In this document: in pieces, positions 1 to 7,079 of the stretch
How the letters are laid out: every line of letters starts with the position of its first letter
Position numbering within the stretch: position 1 is the stretch's first letter
Assembly: GCA_027451265.1 (NCBI GenBank)
Contig: DAIDJT010000018.1
Span: 1-17,535 of the forward strand
Source of the DNA: Bacteroidales bacterium
Lineage (GTDB): Bacteria; Bacteroidota; Bacteroidia; Bacteroidales; VadinHA17
DNA: 17,535 nucleotides
Reading direction: 5' to 3'
Made by a program: the position numbers and the translations under genes
Notes under the pieces: generated by a model
What the model was told of the DNA's origin: nothing
Databases searched by the model: none
The model's input: the letters and a program-made list of their open reading frames with translations, nothing else

Positions 1-1512
1 TACTATAATGGGTTTGACAATGAGAGATATCTCACTGAGCAGACAGCCTCAATCCTTGAAAGGGTAGAACGTTTCAACAACAAGCTGTACCTCGAGTTCG
101 GGGGCAAGCTGTTGTATGATTACCATGCCGCGAGAGTTCTTCCGGGCTTTGACCCGAATGTCAAGATGCGGTTGCTTCAGATGCTGAAGGATAAGACCGA
201 TGTGATACTCTGTATCCATGCCGGTGACATCGAGAGGAAGAAGGTGCGGGCCGATTTCGGGATAACCTACGATGTGGATGCGCTTAAGACAATCGATGAT
301 TTCAGGGAGTGGGGCCTTGACGTGACAGCTGTTGTCATAACCCGTTACACGGGACAGCATCCGGCCAGGGCGTTCAGGAACAAGCTGGAGCACAGGGGCG
401 TAAAGGTATACACACACACGCCCACGAAGGGTTATCCCACCGATGTGGACCTGATAGTCAGCGATGAGGGGTACGGTGCCAATGAATATATCAAGACCAC
501 CCGCCCGATTGTTGTGGTGACCGGACCCGGGCCGGGAAGCGGCAAGCTGGCGACATGCCTGTGCAACCTCTATCATGAGTACCGCAGGGGCATCAAGGCC
601 GGGTACGCCAAGTTCGAGACATTTCCGATTTGGGATCTGCCCATTGATCATAAGGTGAATATCGCGTATGAGGCTGCCACCCTTGACCTGAAGGATGAAG
701 TGCTGATTGACAGCTACCATCTCAACCGGTATGGCACGAATGTGGTCAATTACAACAGGGATATCGAGGCGTTTCACCTGCTCAAGAGGATCCTTGAAAA
801 GATTACCGGCGGTGAATCCATGTACCAGTCGCCCACCGACATGGGTGTAAACCGTGCCAGCGCAGGGATAGTAAATGATGCGCTGATACAGGAGGCAGCT
901 CACCAGGAGATCATACGGAGGTATTTCCGGTGTGCCGTGGAATATGCCCTCGGGCTGGCCGACAAGGAGGTGCTTGACCATGCAGGAAAGATCATGGGCA
1001 AGGTGAAGGCGAAGCCGGAGGACCGTAAGGTTGTGCTGCCTGCGCGTAAGGCTGCTGCCGAGGCGGAGCAGGGTGGCAAGGGCAATGCCGGTATTTTCAG
1101 TGGCGCTGCCATAGAACTTGGCAACGGGACAATCATCACCGGGAAGAACTCGCAGCTGATGCATGCAGCCTCAAGCCTGATACTCAATGCCACAAAGTAT
1201 ATGGCAGGGCTGCCTGACAGCCTGCTTCTTCTGCCCAAGACTCTTATTGACTCTGTTGCCTACCTTAAGAAGGATATCCTCAATGGCAAGGAGGTGAGCC
1301 TCGACGTGGAGGAGACGCTTATATTACTGGGAATCAGCGCGCTCTTCAATCCTGCCGCACAGGCGGCGCTGGAGCAGCTGACGATGCTTCGCGGATGTGA
1401 GGTGCATCTTACCCACATACCCACCCCTGGTGATGAGGCCGGTCTGCGTAAGCTGAATGTTAACGTGACGTGTGATCCGGAGTACTCCAGCAAGAGCCTG
1501 TTTGTCAGCTGA
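1..1512 (+). CDS. DUF1846 / UPF0371 family protein (5' end outside window)
   Basis: The frame is open from base 1, and the first codons already match the family's N-terminus (GFDNERYL, then LEFGGKLLYDYHAARVLPGF), so only a few residues are missing and the first in-window ATG at 112 is internal. About 503 residues are present, close to the usual length near 500. The family is cytosolic and of unknown function; structures exist but no reaction is established. A glycine-rich segment GPGPGSGK (bases 523-546), followed by LATCLCNLYHEY, resembles a nucleotide-binding loop and is a hallmark of the family. The C-terminal third carries a second alpha/beta region. The gene is convergent with the lipoprotein gene at 1664-2674, and the gap holds inverted 7-base repeats. 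Family assignment is confident; function is unknown. Confidence 0.93.
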   Translation, partial: YYNGFDNERYLTEQTASILERVERFNNKLYLEFGGKLLYDYHAARVLPGFDPNVKMRLLQMLKDKTDVILCIHAGDIERKKVRADFGITYDVDALKTIDDFREWGLDVTAVVITRYTGQHPARAFRNKLEHRGVKVYTHTPTKGYPTDVDLIVSDEGYGANEYIKTTRPIVVVTGPGPGSGKLATCLCNLYHEYRRGIKAGYAKFETFPIWDLPIDHKVNIAYEAATLDLKDEVLIDSYHLNRYGTNVVNYNRDIEAFHLLKRILEKITGGESMYQSPTDMGVNRASAGIVNDALIQEAAHQEIIRRYFRCAVEYALGLADKEVLDHAGKIMGKVKAKPEDRKVVLPARKAAAEAEQGGKGNAGIFSGAAIELGNGTIITGKNSQLMHAASSLILNATKYMAGLPDSLLLLPKTLIDSVAYLKKDILNGKEVSLDVEETLILLGISALFNPAAQAALEQLTMLRGCEVHLTHIPTPGDEAGLRKLNVNVTCDPEYSSKSLFVS

Positions 1513-1521
1513 GGATCTTAA

Positions 1522-1591
1522 GAATTGCGGGTTGCTGGTTGCGAATAATAAAATAAATCGCAATTCCCAAATCGAATATCGCAAATTCTGC
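1522..1591. repeat. Degenerate 7-base tandem array with opposed halves
   Basis: Ten nt after the DUF1846 stop the sequence runs in 7-base steps. Bases 1522-1542 read GAATTGC, GGGTTGC, TGGTTGC; after two AT-rich steps the words appear reversed, ATCGCAA at 1557 and 1578 with related words between. GAATTGCG (1522-1529) and CGCAATTC (1559-1566) are exact inverted arms. The left half points along the plus-strand gene ending at 1512, and the right half along the minus-strand gene ending at 1664. A weak bidirectional terminator is possible, but there is no T-tract typical of one. Confidence 0.6.
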
Positions 1592-1663
1592 AAATTACTG
1601 ACGATTGGTACTGCCGTCCCCACACCACGTGTACGGGATTGATTCTCCGTATGCGTCGGAGGC

Positions 1664-2674
1664 TCAAATTGGCGAGTGAATTACCTCTTTCGGCACACCC
1701 GCATAATACAGGTCAAACCCGCCTTTCCCGCCGGGGCGGTTGGAGGAGAAAATCATCAGGTCATTTACATACCAATCCCCACCCGGCACGACCACCGGAC
1801 GGTATTCATCATATTCAGTGTTTATCAGGTCGCCCATATTTACCGGCGCCGACCACTCCTGACCGTCATAAACAGAATAATACAGATCAAATCCGCCAAA
1901 CCCTCCCTCGCGGTCTGAGGTAAAAACCATTACGTTTCCGCTGATGTAGGGGCATTTATCGGAGCCGCTGCTGCTAAGGACTGAAGACCTGGTAATGGTC
2001 ACGGTTGAAGATTCTGTGATGAGCTTCCCCTCTTCGCCAGTGGCGCTGTAGATATCGTAAGAACCGTCCCGGTCAGACATGAAGTATGCTGTCTCACGAT
2101 TCTGAACTGCACCGCGGTGGAGGGTAAGATAACCTTCGTTGTGCTCAGTGTTCAGCGGGTCCAGGGCGAACGGGTCACCCGAGGGTTCAAATCCTACCTG
2201 GCCGAATTCATACCTGCAGCAGAATATATCAAGGTTACCACCGGGGTCACTGCTGTAGAAGAATCGGGTGTCATTTTCCGCTTTCCAGTAGTACCAGTTA
2301 GGATATGGATAATCATATGTGAAATACGGTCCAAGCTCATTGTTATCAGAGTTGACGGATTCAAGCAGGTTTGACTCCAATTCCTGGGTATCCATTTCAA
2401 ATTCGCCTTTGATCAGGTCAAAATTTATATGTCCCTGGTAGAAAATGAAGTCGAAATCAGTTCCGAGCGAGTTCCTGTTTGTTGAGAAGATCAGGCTGAA
2501 GGTCATCTCAGTCCATGAGACCTGCAGGTTGGAGTTGTAATCATCACGGACGGAGTTTACACCGTAAAAATTCACCGGCACCGGCGGGATGATGCCCTTG
2601 TCGTAATTAAGCCTGTGGCTGGTGCATGAGCTGAGCAGAAAAGTAATGATTAACAGGTATGCTGATCTTTTCAT
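1664..2674 (-). CDS. PD40 beta-propeller lipoprotein
   Basis: The 336-residue product starts with a lipoprotein signal: MKRSAY, a hydrophobic stretch, then LLSSC with lipidated Cys17, so it should be membrane anchored and periplasmic or outer-membrane facing. At least five PD40-type blades with the (F/Y)xSxR.GG..D(L/I)Y pattern are visible, near residues 61-79, 137-153, 196-209, 249-266 and 307-324; the last two are the clearest (TSDREGGFGGFDLYY and SSNRPGGKGGFDLYY). In Bacteroidota such propellers occur in TolB-like, PorE-like and OmpA-fused proteins, but no OmpA domain is present here. Its ATG overlaps the stop of the barrel gene (ATGA, 2671-2674), implying coupled translation and a partnership. 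Function is not known; a binding or scaffold role at the outer membrane is inferred. Confidence 0.85.
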   Translation of the reverse strand: MKRSAYLLIITFLLSSCTSHRLNYDKGIIPPVPVNFYGVNSVRDDYNSNLQVSWTEMTFSLIFSTNRNSLGTDFDFIFYQGHINFDLIKGEFEMDTQELESNLLESVNSDNNELGPYFTYDYPYPNWYYWKAENDTRFFYSSDPGGNLDIFCCRYEFGQVGFEPSGDPFALDPLNTEHNEGYLTLHRGAVQNRETAYFMSDRDGSYDIYSATGEEGKLITESSTVTITRSSVLSSSGSDKCPYISGNVMVFTSDREGGFGGFDLYYSVYDGQEWSAPVNMGDLINTEYDEYRPVVVPGGDWYVNDLMIFSSNRPGGKGGFDLYYAGVPKEVIHSPI

Positions 2675-3366
2675 AGCGAGGGAGTTTTGAGGTTCATGAT
2701 AAAGCCGACACTGACGCTGGCATAGTTCATTAACATGGAGAAGCTGCCGTCAGGCCCCGTCTTATCACTGAATGAGGGCTCAGTAGTGGTGACACTGCCG
2801 TTGAGTGACACGCCGTAGCGGTCATTCAGCCAATAATTGATCTTTAATCCGGCGTTTGCCATCGGGCTTCCTCCGGGAGTCCTGTCCACAGTATTGATTA
2901 CTCCCAGTTCCGAGTTGGTCACCATTAGATTGGGGTGCACACTCAGGGCGTATCCCAGGTGAAAGAGGAACATGACTTCGGTGTGATCTATTTCCGGAAT
3001 TTTCAGAGTGAATCCGGCCATAACCTTAAGCACCTGGTAGTTACCCGCAGACACTTCATTGATGCCGTAACCGCCCAGGGTACGGTCATATTCGGCCCGG
3101 TATGCATTCTCATTGAAGAAAAAACTGGAATAACCGATGCCGGAAGAGAATCCGAAGAATTTTCCATAATACAAATATTCCGCCTCGATGATTGGCCCGG
3201 GACTGGCGAAACCGGCATCAGGGCTGAAGGCATGCCAGGCAAACTCGTTATACGGAACTGACACGCCGGCGTTTGCGCCAAAGACTGATTTCCTGATTTT
3301 TTGCTGTGCCTGGACGGTGGCAGTCACAACTACCAGCAGCGCCAGGATGGCGAAGGTTTTTTTCAT
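2671..3366 (-). CDS. Small outer-membrane beta-barrel protein
   Basis: The 231-residue product has a clear signal peptide (MKKTFAILALLVVVTATVQA, cleavage before QQK). The mature part shows alternating polar/apolar strands rich in Gly, Tyr and Phe (FFGFSSGIGYSSFFF, VMAGFTLKI, FLFHLGYALSV, ANAGLKINYWLNDRYGVSLNGSV) and ends SVSVGFIMNL, as in porin-like outer membrane barrels of 8-10 strands. No enzyme motif is visible. It is translated just before the PD40 lipoprotein and overlaps it by 4 nt, so the two probably work together. At 231 residues it is smaller than the PorP/SprF type of barrel, so a role in type IX secretion is only a remote possibility. The barrel call is good; substrate or partner is unknown. 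Confidence 0.8.
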   Translation of the reverse strand: MKKTFAILALLVVVTATVQAQQKIRKSVFGANAGVSVPYNEFAWHAFSPDAGFASPGPIIEAEYLYYGKFFGFSSGIGYSSFFFNENAYRAEYDRTLGGYGINEVSAGNYQVLKVMAGFTLKIPEIDHTEVMFLFHLGYALSVHPNLMVTNSELGVINTVDRTPGGSPMANAGLKINYWLNDRYGVSLNGSVTTTEPSFSDKTGPDGSFSMLMNYASVSVGFIMNLKTPSL

Positions 3367-3454
3367 TTCACTTCAGGTTAGGACGGGCCGTAAGGAGACA
3401 CCCGGTACGGCTGATTCTCACAAAAACCACGCCAACCGGTCTGTTTTCCCAGTC

Positions 3455-4975
3455 TTAATTGTCTGTCCTGGCAAGACGGCCTACAAAAATTCTTTCGGAG
3501 TTGATTGTAATCTCATAGATGTAAATGCCCTTTCGGATGCCTGTGAAATCAAGTCTGAGTGTGTTCACTCCAGGTTCAGCCTGCAAGTCTGCAAGGGTGG
3601 CTGCCTGATTTCCGGTCACATCAAAAAGCCGTACAATGCACCTTCCTCCTGAGGGAGCATTGAAACGGAGAAATCCTGTTTCGGTAACAGGGTTGGGATA
3701 AAACAGTACCTGTTGATCTGCTGATGCCGGTACGATTGCTGTCAGTCCCGTCTCAAAACAGCCGAGGTCAGGTGCCGTGCCGGAGAAAGGAAGGCCGGTG
3801 TTGACGCCTGCATCGATAAGGTCACTCCCGGCTGCCAGGTGCATGTATTCGATGTGCGGAAGGGTGCCGTCACTGTTTCTCGGGCCTGTGGCACCGGAAG
3901 GATCAGTGCTGCGGAAATCGGCTGTGGTGACTATAAAAGGTGTCAGCCAGCTGTTTTTCTCCTGCACCGCGAAGGTGCCGATGCTTACTTTGCCCCCGAG
4001 TTCTGCACAGTTCTTCAGGGTAAGCACCTTGCCGGCAGCCAGTGCCTGGGTTATCCGGTAATTGTCTGCCCCGTTGTTGTGCCCGGTGCAGTTCAAGAGA
4101 GTCATCGACCCCTTGTTGTTGTTCTGATCAAATCCCTTTGACTTGTTGCCGAAGGCCAGGCAGTTCTTCAGGGTGAAGTTATGCATCAGCGTTTTATCGT
4201 CGCTCCCTCCCATCTTGAAACCATTGCCGTTGGCATTGACACCGGCATCGTTGCCATCCTCGAGGTACCCGTTCTCAAAAGCCCAGCAGTTTTCGAGGGT
4301 GGTGGAGATATCATTGGCACCTCTGAGATAGCCGTCCCAGCCGTCGTCACTGTTACGCCATGCCCGGCAGCCGAAGAAGCTGTTGCCGCTGCCAGCGGTA
4401 AGCTTCGGCGCAAAGCCGTCAGCATTCCCGTTTTCAGGCGGATCAGCATTGAAGTATGAGTCGCAGTTGCGGACGAAGTTGTCAGCAGCCCCGTTGTCTA
4501 TCTGCAGTCCGCTGTCGCGGTTGCGGCAGAAGCTGCACTGTTCGATGAGGTTATTGCTTCCGCCGCTGATGATCATCCCGTTGTCACCTGCCCCGGTGAT
4601 GCTGATGCCTTTTATGTGCCACCAGCTGCCTGTCAGCACAATGCCCCTGTTACCGGAGCTTTGTGTCTGTGCCGAGAAATTGAGAACAGGTACCTCCCCT
4701 GGGTAAGCCAGCAGGGAAATGAGTGAGTTCTGAATACCACTTTTACTGAGAGTTATTGTGACGGTAAGGTTGTAGGTGCCGCCGCGGAGATAGATTGTTT
4801 CCCCGGCCTTTACCGCCAAGACAGCTTTTTCAATGGTTTTAAAGGGGCTGCCCGGGGAGCCGCTGTTTGAGTCCAGGCCGGTGGGCGACACGTACCAGGG
4901 TTGACCCTGGACCTCAGCGGATGAGACTGACACGATTGCCAGTGCCAGCAGGAATATATGCAAGCAATTTCTCAT
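3455..4975 (-). CDS. PL9-type pectate lyase-like beta-helix protein with T9SS sorting domain
   Basis: The 506-residue product has a signal peptide (about residues 1-20), then WYVSPTGLDSNSGSPGSPFKTIEKA typical of right-handed beta-helix polysaccharide lyases, a parallel beta-helix with many N.I..C/NC.A..N turns (about 60-330), and a T9SS C-terminal sorting domain (about 424-506, FYPNPV at 425-430, GIYIYEI at 483). The family 9 calcium site is conserved: Asp186, Asp210, Asp211 and Asp214 have nearly the same spacing as the four calcium ligands of Dickeya Pel9A (209, 233, 234, 237). Lys254 in GNGFKMGG matches the family's catalytic lysine. The predicted product is a secreted or cell-surface lyase cutting polygalacturonate or a related uronic acid polymer by beta-elimination. 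Other PL9 activities (rhamnogalacturonan lyase) cannot be excluded. No SusC/SusD genes lie nearby. Confidence 0.87.
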   Translation of the reverse strand: MRNCLHIFLLALAIVSVSSAEVQGQPWYVSPTGLDSNSGSPGSPFKTIEKAVLAVKAGETIYLRGGTYNLTVTITLSKSGIQNSLISLLAYPGEVPVLNFSAQTQSSGNRGIVLTGSWWHIKGISITGAGDNGMIISGGSNNLIEQCSFCRNRDSGLQIDNGAADNFVRNCDSYFNADPPENGNADGFAPKLTAGSGNSFFGCRAWRNSDDGWDGYLRGANDISTTLENCWAFENGYLEDGNDAGVNANGNGFKMGGSDDKTLMHNFTLKNCLAFGNKSKGFDQNNNKGSMTLLNCTGHNNGADNYRITQALAAGKVLTLKNCAELGGKVSIGTFAVQEKNSWLTPFIVTTADFRSTDPSGATGPRNSDGTLPHIEYMHLAAGSDLIDAGVNTGLPFSGTAPDLGCFETGLTAIVPASADQQVLFYPNPVTETGFLRFNAPSGGRCIVRLFDVTGNQAATLADLQAEPGVNTLRLDFTGIRKGIYIYEITINSERIFVGRLARTDN

Positions 4976-4995
4976 CCGGCTCTGTAATTTCAGTA

Positions 4996-5003
4996 TAAAG
5001 ATA
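4996..5003 (-). promoter_or_regulatory. Possible -7 element for the PL9 gene
   Basis: On the minus strand TATCTTTA lies 20 nt upstream of the PL9 start codon and matches 7 of 8 positions of the Bacteroidota -7 box TAnnTTTG. No TTTG is found at the expected distance upstream, so this is weak. Confidence 0.3.
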
Positions 5004-5050
5004 AGTCATTTGGGGAGAAGTCTGAAGGACTGGAGATTCTCTCTGCCCTG

Positions 5051-5090
5051 CGGTCCCGCGGTCCTGCGGTCTTGCGGTCTTTCAGTCCTG
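5051..5090 (+). repeat. 8-base tandem array, GGTC-anchored
   Basis: Five consecutive octamers read CGGTCCCG, CGGTCCTG, CGGTCTTG, CGGTCTTT and CAGTCCTG, a strict period of 8 with GTC constant. The array lies between the PL9 start (4975) and the radical SAM stop (5137), 46 nt past that stop. The GGTC core is shared with the octamer arrays at 6989-7020 and 13965-14020, so they appear to be one family. Confidence 0.75.
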
Positions 5091-5136
5091 CGGAATATCA
5101 CTGCTTATTGCTGACTTCATATCAAAGAGGGTTCAG

Positions 5137-5868
5137 TCATCTGTGGCGGGTAGCGAGGAAACGGCGGACGATGGCCGATTGTTCATCATAGAATTTTTTG
5201 GGATCAGGGTATTGTTTGACGATATTGTTGTAGTTCCAGCCTCCGAACCATATCTCATCTGCAAAAGAAACGGCATCAAGAAGTTCTCCGAGGCCCTGTT
5301 CAATGATGTTCGGGGTGGGATAAGGTTCCATATGCACAAGCGTGCTACAGCCGAGATCATGCAGTTCACGCAACGCTCCGATCCGTTCAGTATAGGGGGC
5401 AGCTCCCGGCTCCCACTTTTTCCTGAAATCCTCGTTGAGCGACACCAGGCTGATGCCGTATGAATTTTGCTCCGGGAAACGCATGGGATCAGCCAGTGTC
5501 ACGGGCATGACCCCTTTAGTGAGGGTAGAGCAGCTTATGCCGTATGAGTTGATAATTTCGATAAGGCGGAGGGTCAGGGCTGTCACTTCAGGATATCCGT
5601 ACATGAACGGGTCAGTTGTCAGGCAGAGATGGATGTTGCCGGGCTTTGTCTTCATTCGCTCCAGCTCTCTCGCGAGCATAGCCTCCGCGTTGGTGACCAA
5701 TGCAGGTCTGCACCAATCGGCATAGGTGTCCACCCTTCCGTGTGAGTGTGCCATCATCCAGGCGTAGCACGGATATTTACAACCGTGGCTGCAACCCTGC
5801 ACATGGTTAATGCACCAAAAGCCGAGGCCACTCCTGTAAAGCAGGGATTTACGGGTGATCTGCTCCAT
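5137..5868 (-). CDS. Radical SAM protein with CX3CX3C cluster motif (COG1533-like)
   Basis: The 243-residue product resembles the SplB-like COG1533 group of radical SAM proteins. The cluster motif is VQGCSHGCKYPCYAW with Cys26, Cys30 and Cys34, giving CX3CX3C instead of the usual CX3CX2C; the genomic codons confirm the extra proline. Further family marks are LCLTTDPFMYGYPEV (residues about 81-95), STLTKGVMPV (about 114-123), SYGISLVSLNEDFRKKWEPGA and EPYPTPNI. This implies a [4Fe-4S] enzyme making a 5'-deoxyadenosyl radical; the substrate is unknown. It lies 24 nt downstream of the DUF3795 gene, in one probable operon. It is not a spore photoproduct lyase: it is too short and the context is not sporulation. 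I recall similar proteins with this spacing in other anaerobes, but the reaction is not known to me. Confidence 0.83.
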   Translation of the reverse strand: MEQITRKSLLYRSGLGFWCINHVQGCSHGCKYPCYAWMMAHSHGRVDTYADWCRPALVTNAEAMLARELERMKTKPGNIHLCLTTDPFMYGYPEVTALTLRLIEIINSYGISCSTLTKGVMPVTLADPMRFPEQNSYGISLVSLNEDFRKKWEPGAAPYTERIGALRELHDLGCSTLVHMEPYPTPNIIEQGLGELLDAVSFADEIWFGGWNYNNIVKQYPDPKKFYDEQSAIVRRFLATRHR

Positions 5869-5892
5869 ACTGCCTGAAAGAACCGCCGGGGA

Positions 5893-6186
5893 TCAGTTCG
5901 CTCTTGCCTTCAGCAGTTCAACCCTTACTGCAATCATCCGCCGGTGCTCCTCGTCGGAGGTTGCAGGGTCTTTCATCTGAAGGAACGTAGCGCAAGGAAG
6001 TTCGGCGCACTCGCCGCAATCTTTATAACCCCGCTGGTTCACAGCACAGTCATAGAGCGGGCAAACTTTTGCGGGCATCATCTCAACTGCCCAGAAGGTG
6101 GCGCCCTTTACATTACGGCAGCCGGTACAGGTTTTGTTGTAAAACTCACATTCATCGCATTTGAGTCCGCAGGTACTGAGTATCAT
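5893..6186 (-). CDS. DUF3795 Cys-rich protein
   Basis: I prefer the ATG at 6186 (97 residues, MILSTCGLKCDECEFY) over the TTG at 6207, because family members start just before the CGLxCxxC motif. The protein has ten cysteines in CxxC-like groups (CGLKCDEC, KTCTGC, VCPLYDC, DCGECAELPC), consistent with a zinc or Fe-S site, then an alpha-helical tail ending RRMIAVRVELLKARAN. The family is small, cytosolic and of unknown function. It is the first gene of a likely two-gene operon with the radical SAM protein, suggesting an electron-transfer, metal-delivery or partner role, which is inference. No Shine-Dalgarno is visible, which is normal for this phylum. Confidence 0.85.
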   Translation of the reverse strand: MILSTCGLKCDECEFYNKTCTGCRNVKGATFWAVEMMPAKVCPLYDCAVNQRGYKDCGECAELPCATFLQMKDPATSDEEHRRMIAVRVELLKARAN

Positions 6187-6275
6187 GTCTTGAAGATTTG
6201 AATGCAAGTTACAAATAGTACAGATTAATTAATCAGTGAACGATTAAGGGAGAAGCTATTATTAGCATTTGTTCC

Positions 6276-6316
6276 GCCGGGTACTATCGCCCCGGCTGAA
6301 AGGTTTCAGTCAGCCG
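6276..6316. other. Two overlapping, mutually exclusive inverted repeats
   Basis: In the 268-nt region between the divergent DUF3795 and HD genes, GCCGGG (6276-6281) pairs with CCCGGC (6291-6296) across 9 nt, while CGGCTGA (6293-6299) pairs with TCAGCCG (6310-6316) across 10 nt. The arms share bases 6293-6296, so only one hairpin can form at a time. No T-tract follows. The rest of the gap shows no gene. Confidence 0.4.
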
Positions 6317-6454
6317 TCATGAAATAATGGCGGGCCAGCCAGTTTCTGTAATCCGGTGGAGATTCAATGGTCGTGAAGAATAAAGTGGAATTGGATTGGA
6401 AAAAACTCCGGTTTTTTTTCATTATCTTCACCCGGTATAATACTCGTTTTATAT

Positions 6455-7021
6455 ATGGCTGATATTCAGACAATCTACCAGGAGACTATAAAATTTGCAG
6501 CAGCAAAGCACGGTGCGCAGAAGGTAAAAGGATTAAAAATTCCCTATGTTGTTCATCTGAGCAATGTTGCCATGGAGATTTTTATGGCTGCCCGGAAAAC
6601 CCACGGGTTTGACCTCGGTTATGCCCTCCAGGTGGCTCTCCTGCATGATACGATCGAAGATACTGACACCACCCGTCAGGAGCTGGAGATGGTTTTTGGG
6701 AAGGATATAGCCGATGCTGTCTGGGCTCTCACTGGAGATCCGAAACTGCTGAAGGAGTACAGGCTTTCCGACAGCCTGGCCAAAATAAGACAGTGTCCGC
6801 GCGAGGTGGGAGCTGTTAAGCTTGCCGACCGCATCACCAACCTGCAGGCCCCGCCAAAAAGCTGGAGCAAGGGCCATATCGGAGACTACCTCTTTGATGC
6901 CCGGCAGATACTCAAGGCTCTGCATGGTTCAAATGAATACCTTGAAGAAAGGCTGGCAGCCAAGACTGAGGAGTACGGAAAGTACCTGGAGGTCGCAAGG
7001 TCTCAAAGTCTCAAAGTCTGA
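6455..7021 (+). CDS. HD-domain (p)ppGpp-hydrolase-like protein
   Basis: The 188-residue product matches a stand-alone HD hydrolase of the RelA/SpoT N-terminal type (small alarmone hydrolase, Mesh1-like). Visible marks are FAAAKHGAQKVKGLKIPYVVH with His34, the HD box ALLHDTIEDTDTT with His64/Asp65 and Glu68/Asp69, and VKLADRITNL with Asp125 and Asn129. These are the manganese and substrate-handling positions of that family, which removes the 3'-pyrophosphate from (p)ppGpp or acts on related nucleotides. No synthetase, TGS or ACT domain is present. The last residues (about RSQSLKV) and the TGA stop are encoded by an 8-base repeat array, so the C-terminus may have been altered by repeat growth. 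The SMUG2-like gene follows 54 nt later. The exact substrate is uncertain. Confidence 0.85.
   Translation: MADIQTIYQETIKFAAAKHGAQKVKGLKIPYVVHLSNVAMEIFMAARKTHGFDLGYALQVALLHDTIEDTDTTRQELEMVFGKDIADAVWALTGDPKLLKEYRLSDSLAKIRQCPREVGAVKLADRITNLQAPPKSWSKGHIGDYLFDARQILKALHGSNEYLEERLAAKTEEYGKYLEVARSQSLKV
6989..7020 (+). repeat. 8-base array inside the 3' end of the HD gene
   Basis: Four octamers in strict step: GAGGTCGC, AAGGTCTC, AAAGTCTC, AAAGTCTG. They encode the final residues of the HD protein and supply TG of its TGA stop (7019-7021). The words match the array at 13965-14020 (AAGGTCTG), which also sits on a stop codon. Confidence 0.8.
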
Positions 7022-7023
7022 TG

Positions 7024-7079
7024 GATTTGCGATTTGCGAATTGCGATTTGCGATTTGTGAAATGTGATTTGCGAAATGC
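7024..7079 (+). repeat. 7-base array, eight GATTTGC-like copies
   Basis: Exactly eight consecutive heptamers fill 56 bp: GATTTGC (copies 1, 2, 4, 7), GAATTGC (3), GATTTGT (5), GAAATGT (6) and GAAATGC (8). The array begins 3 nt after the HD stop codon, and its last copy contains the ATG start (7076-7078) of the next gene. The same word recurs at 1522-1591 and, on the minus strand, at 7833-7853. Confidence 0.9.

Noticed and set aside
49..1164. A 371-residue open frame on the minus strand
   Set aside because: It lies wholly opposite the DUF1846 gene, which matches a known family along its full length; the antisense frame shows no recognisable domain.
1645..1661. CTCCG/CGGAG inverted repeat as a terminator of the PD40 gene
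   Set aside because: Only a 5-bp stem with a 7-nt loop and no T-tract; too weak to call.
5137..5868. Spore photoproduct lyase (SplB)
   Set aside because: Only 243 residues, a different cluster spacing, and no conserved SplB C-terminal cysteine region; general COG1533 similarity only.
6187..6207. TTG start for the DUF3795 gene
   Set aside because: An ATG seven codons later sits just before the conserved CGLKC motif, as in the family.
7024..7079. CRISPR-like array
   Set aside because: Units are 7-8 bases without unique spacers of 25-40 nt, and no cas genes are present.
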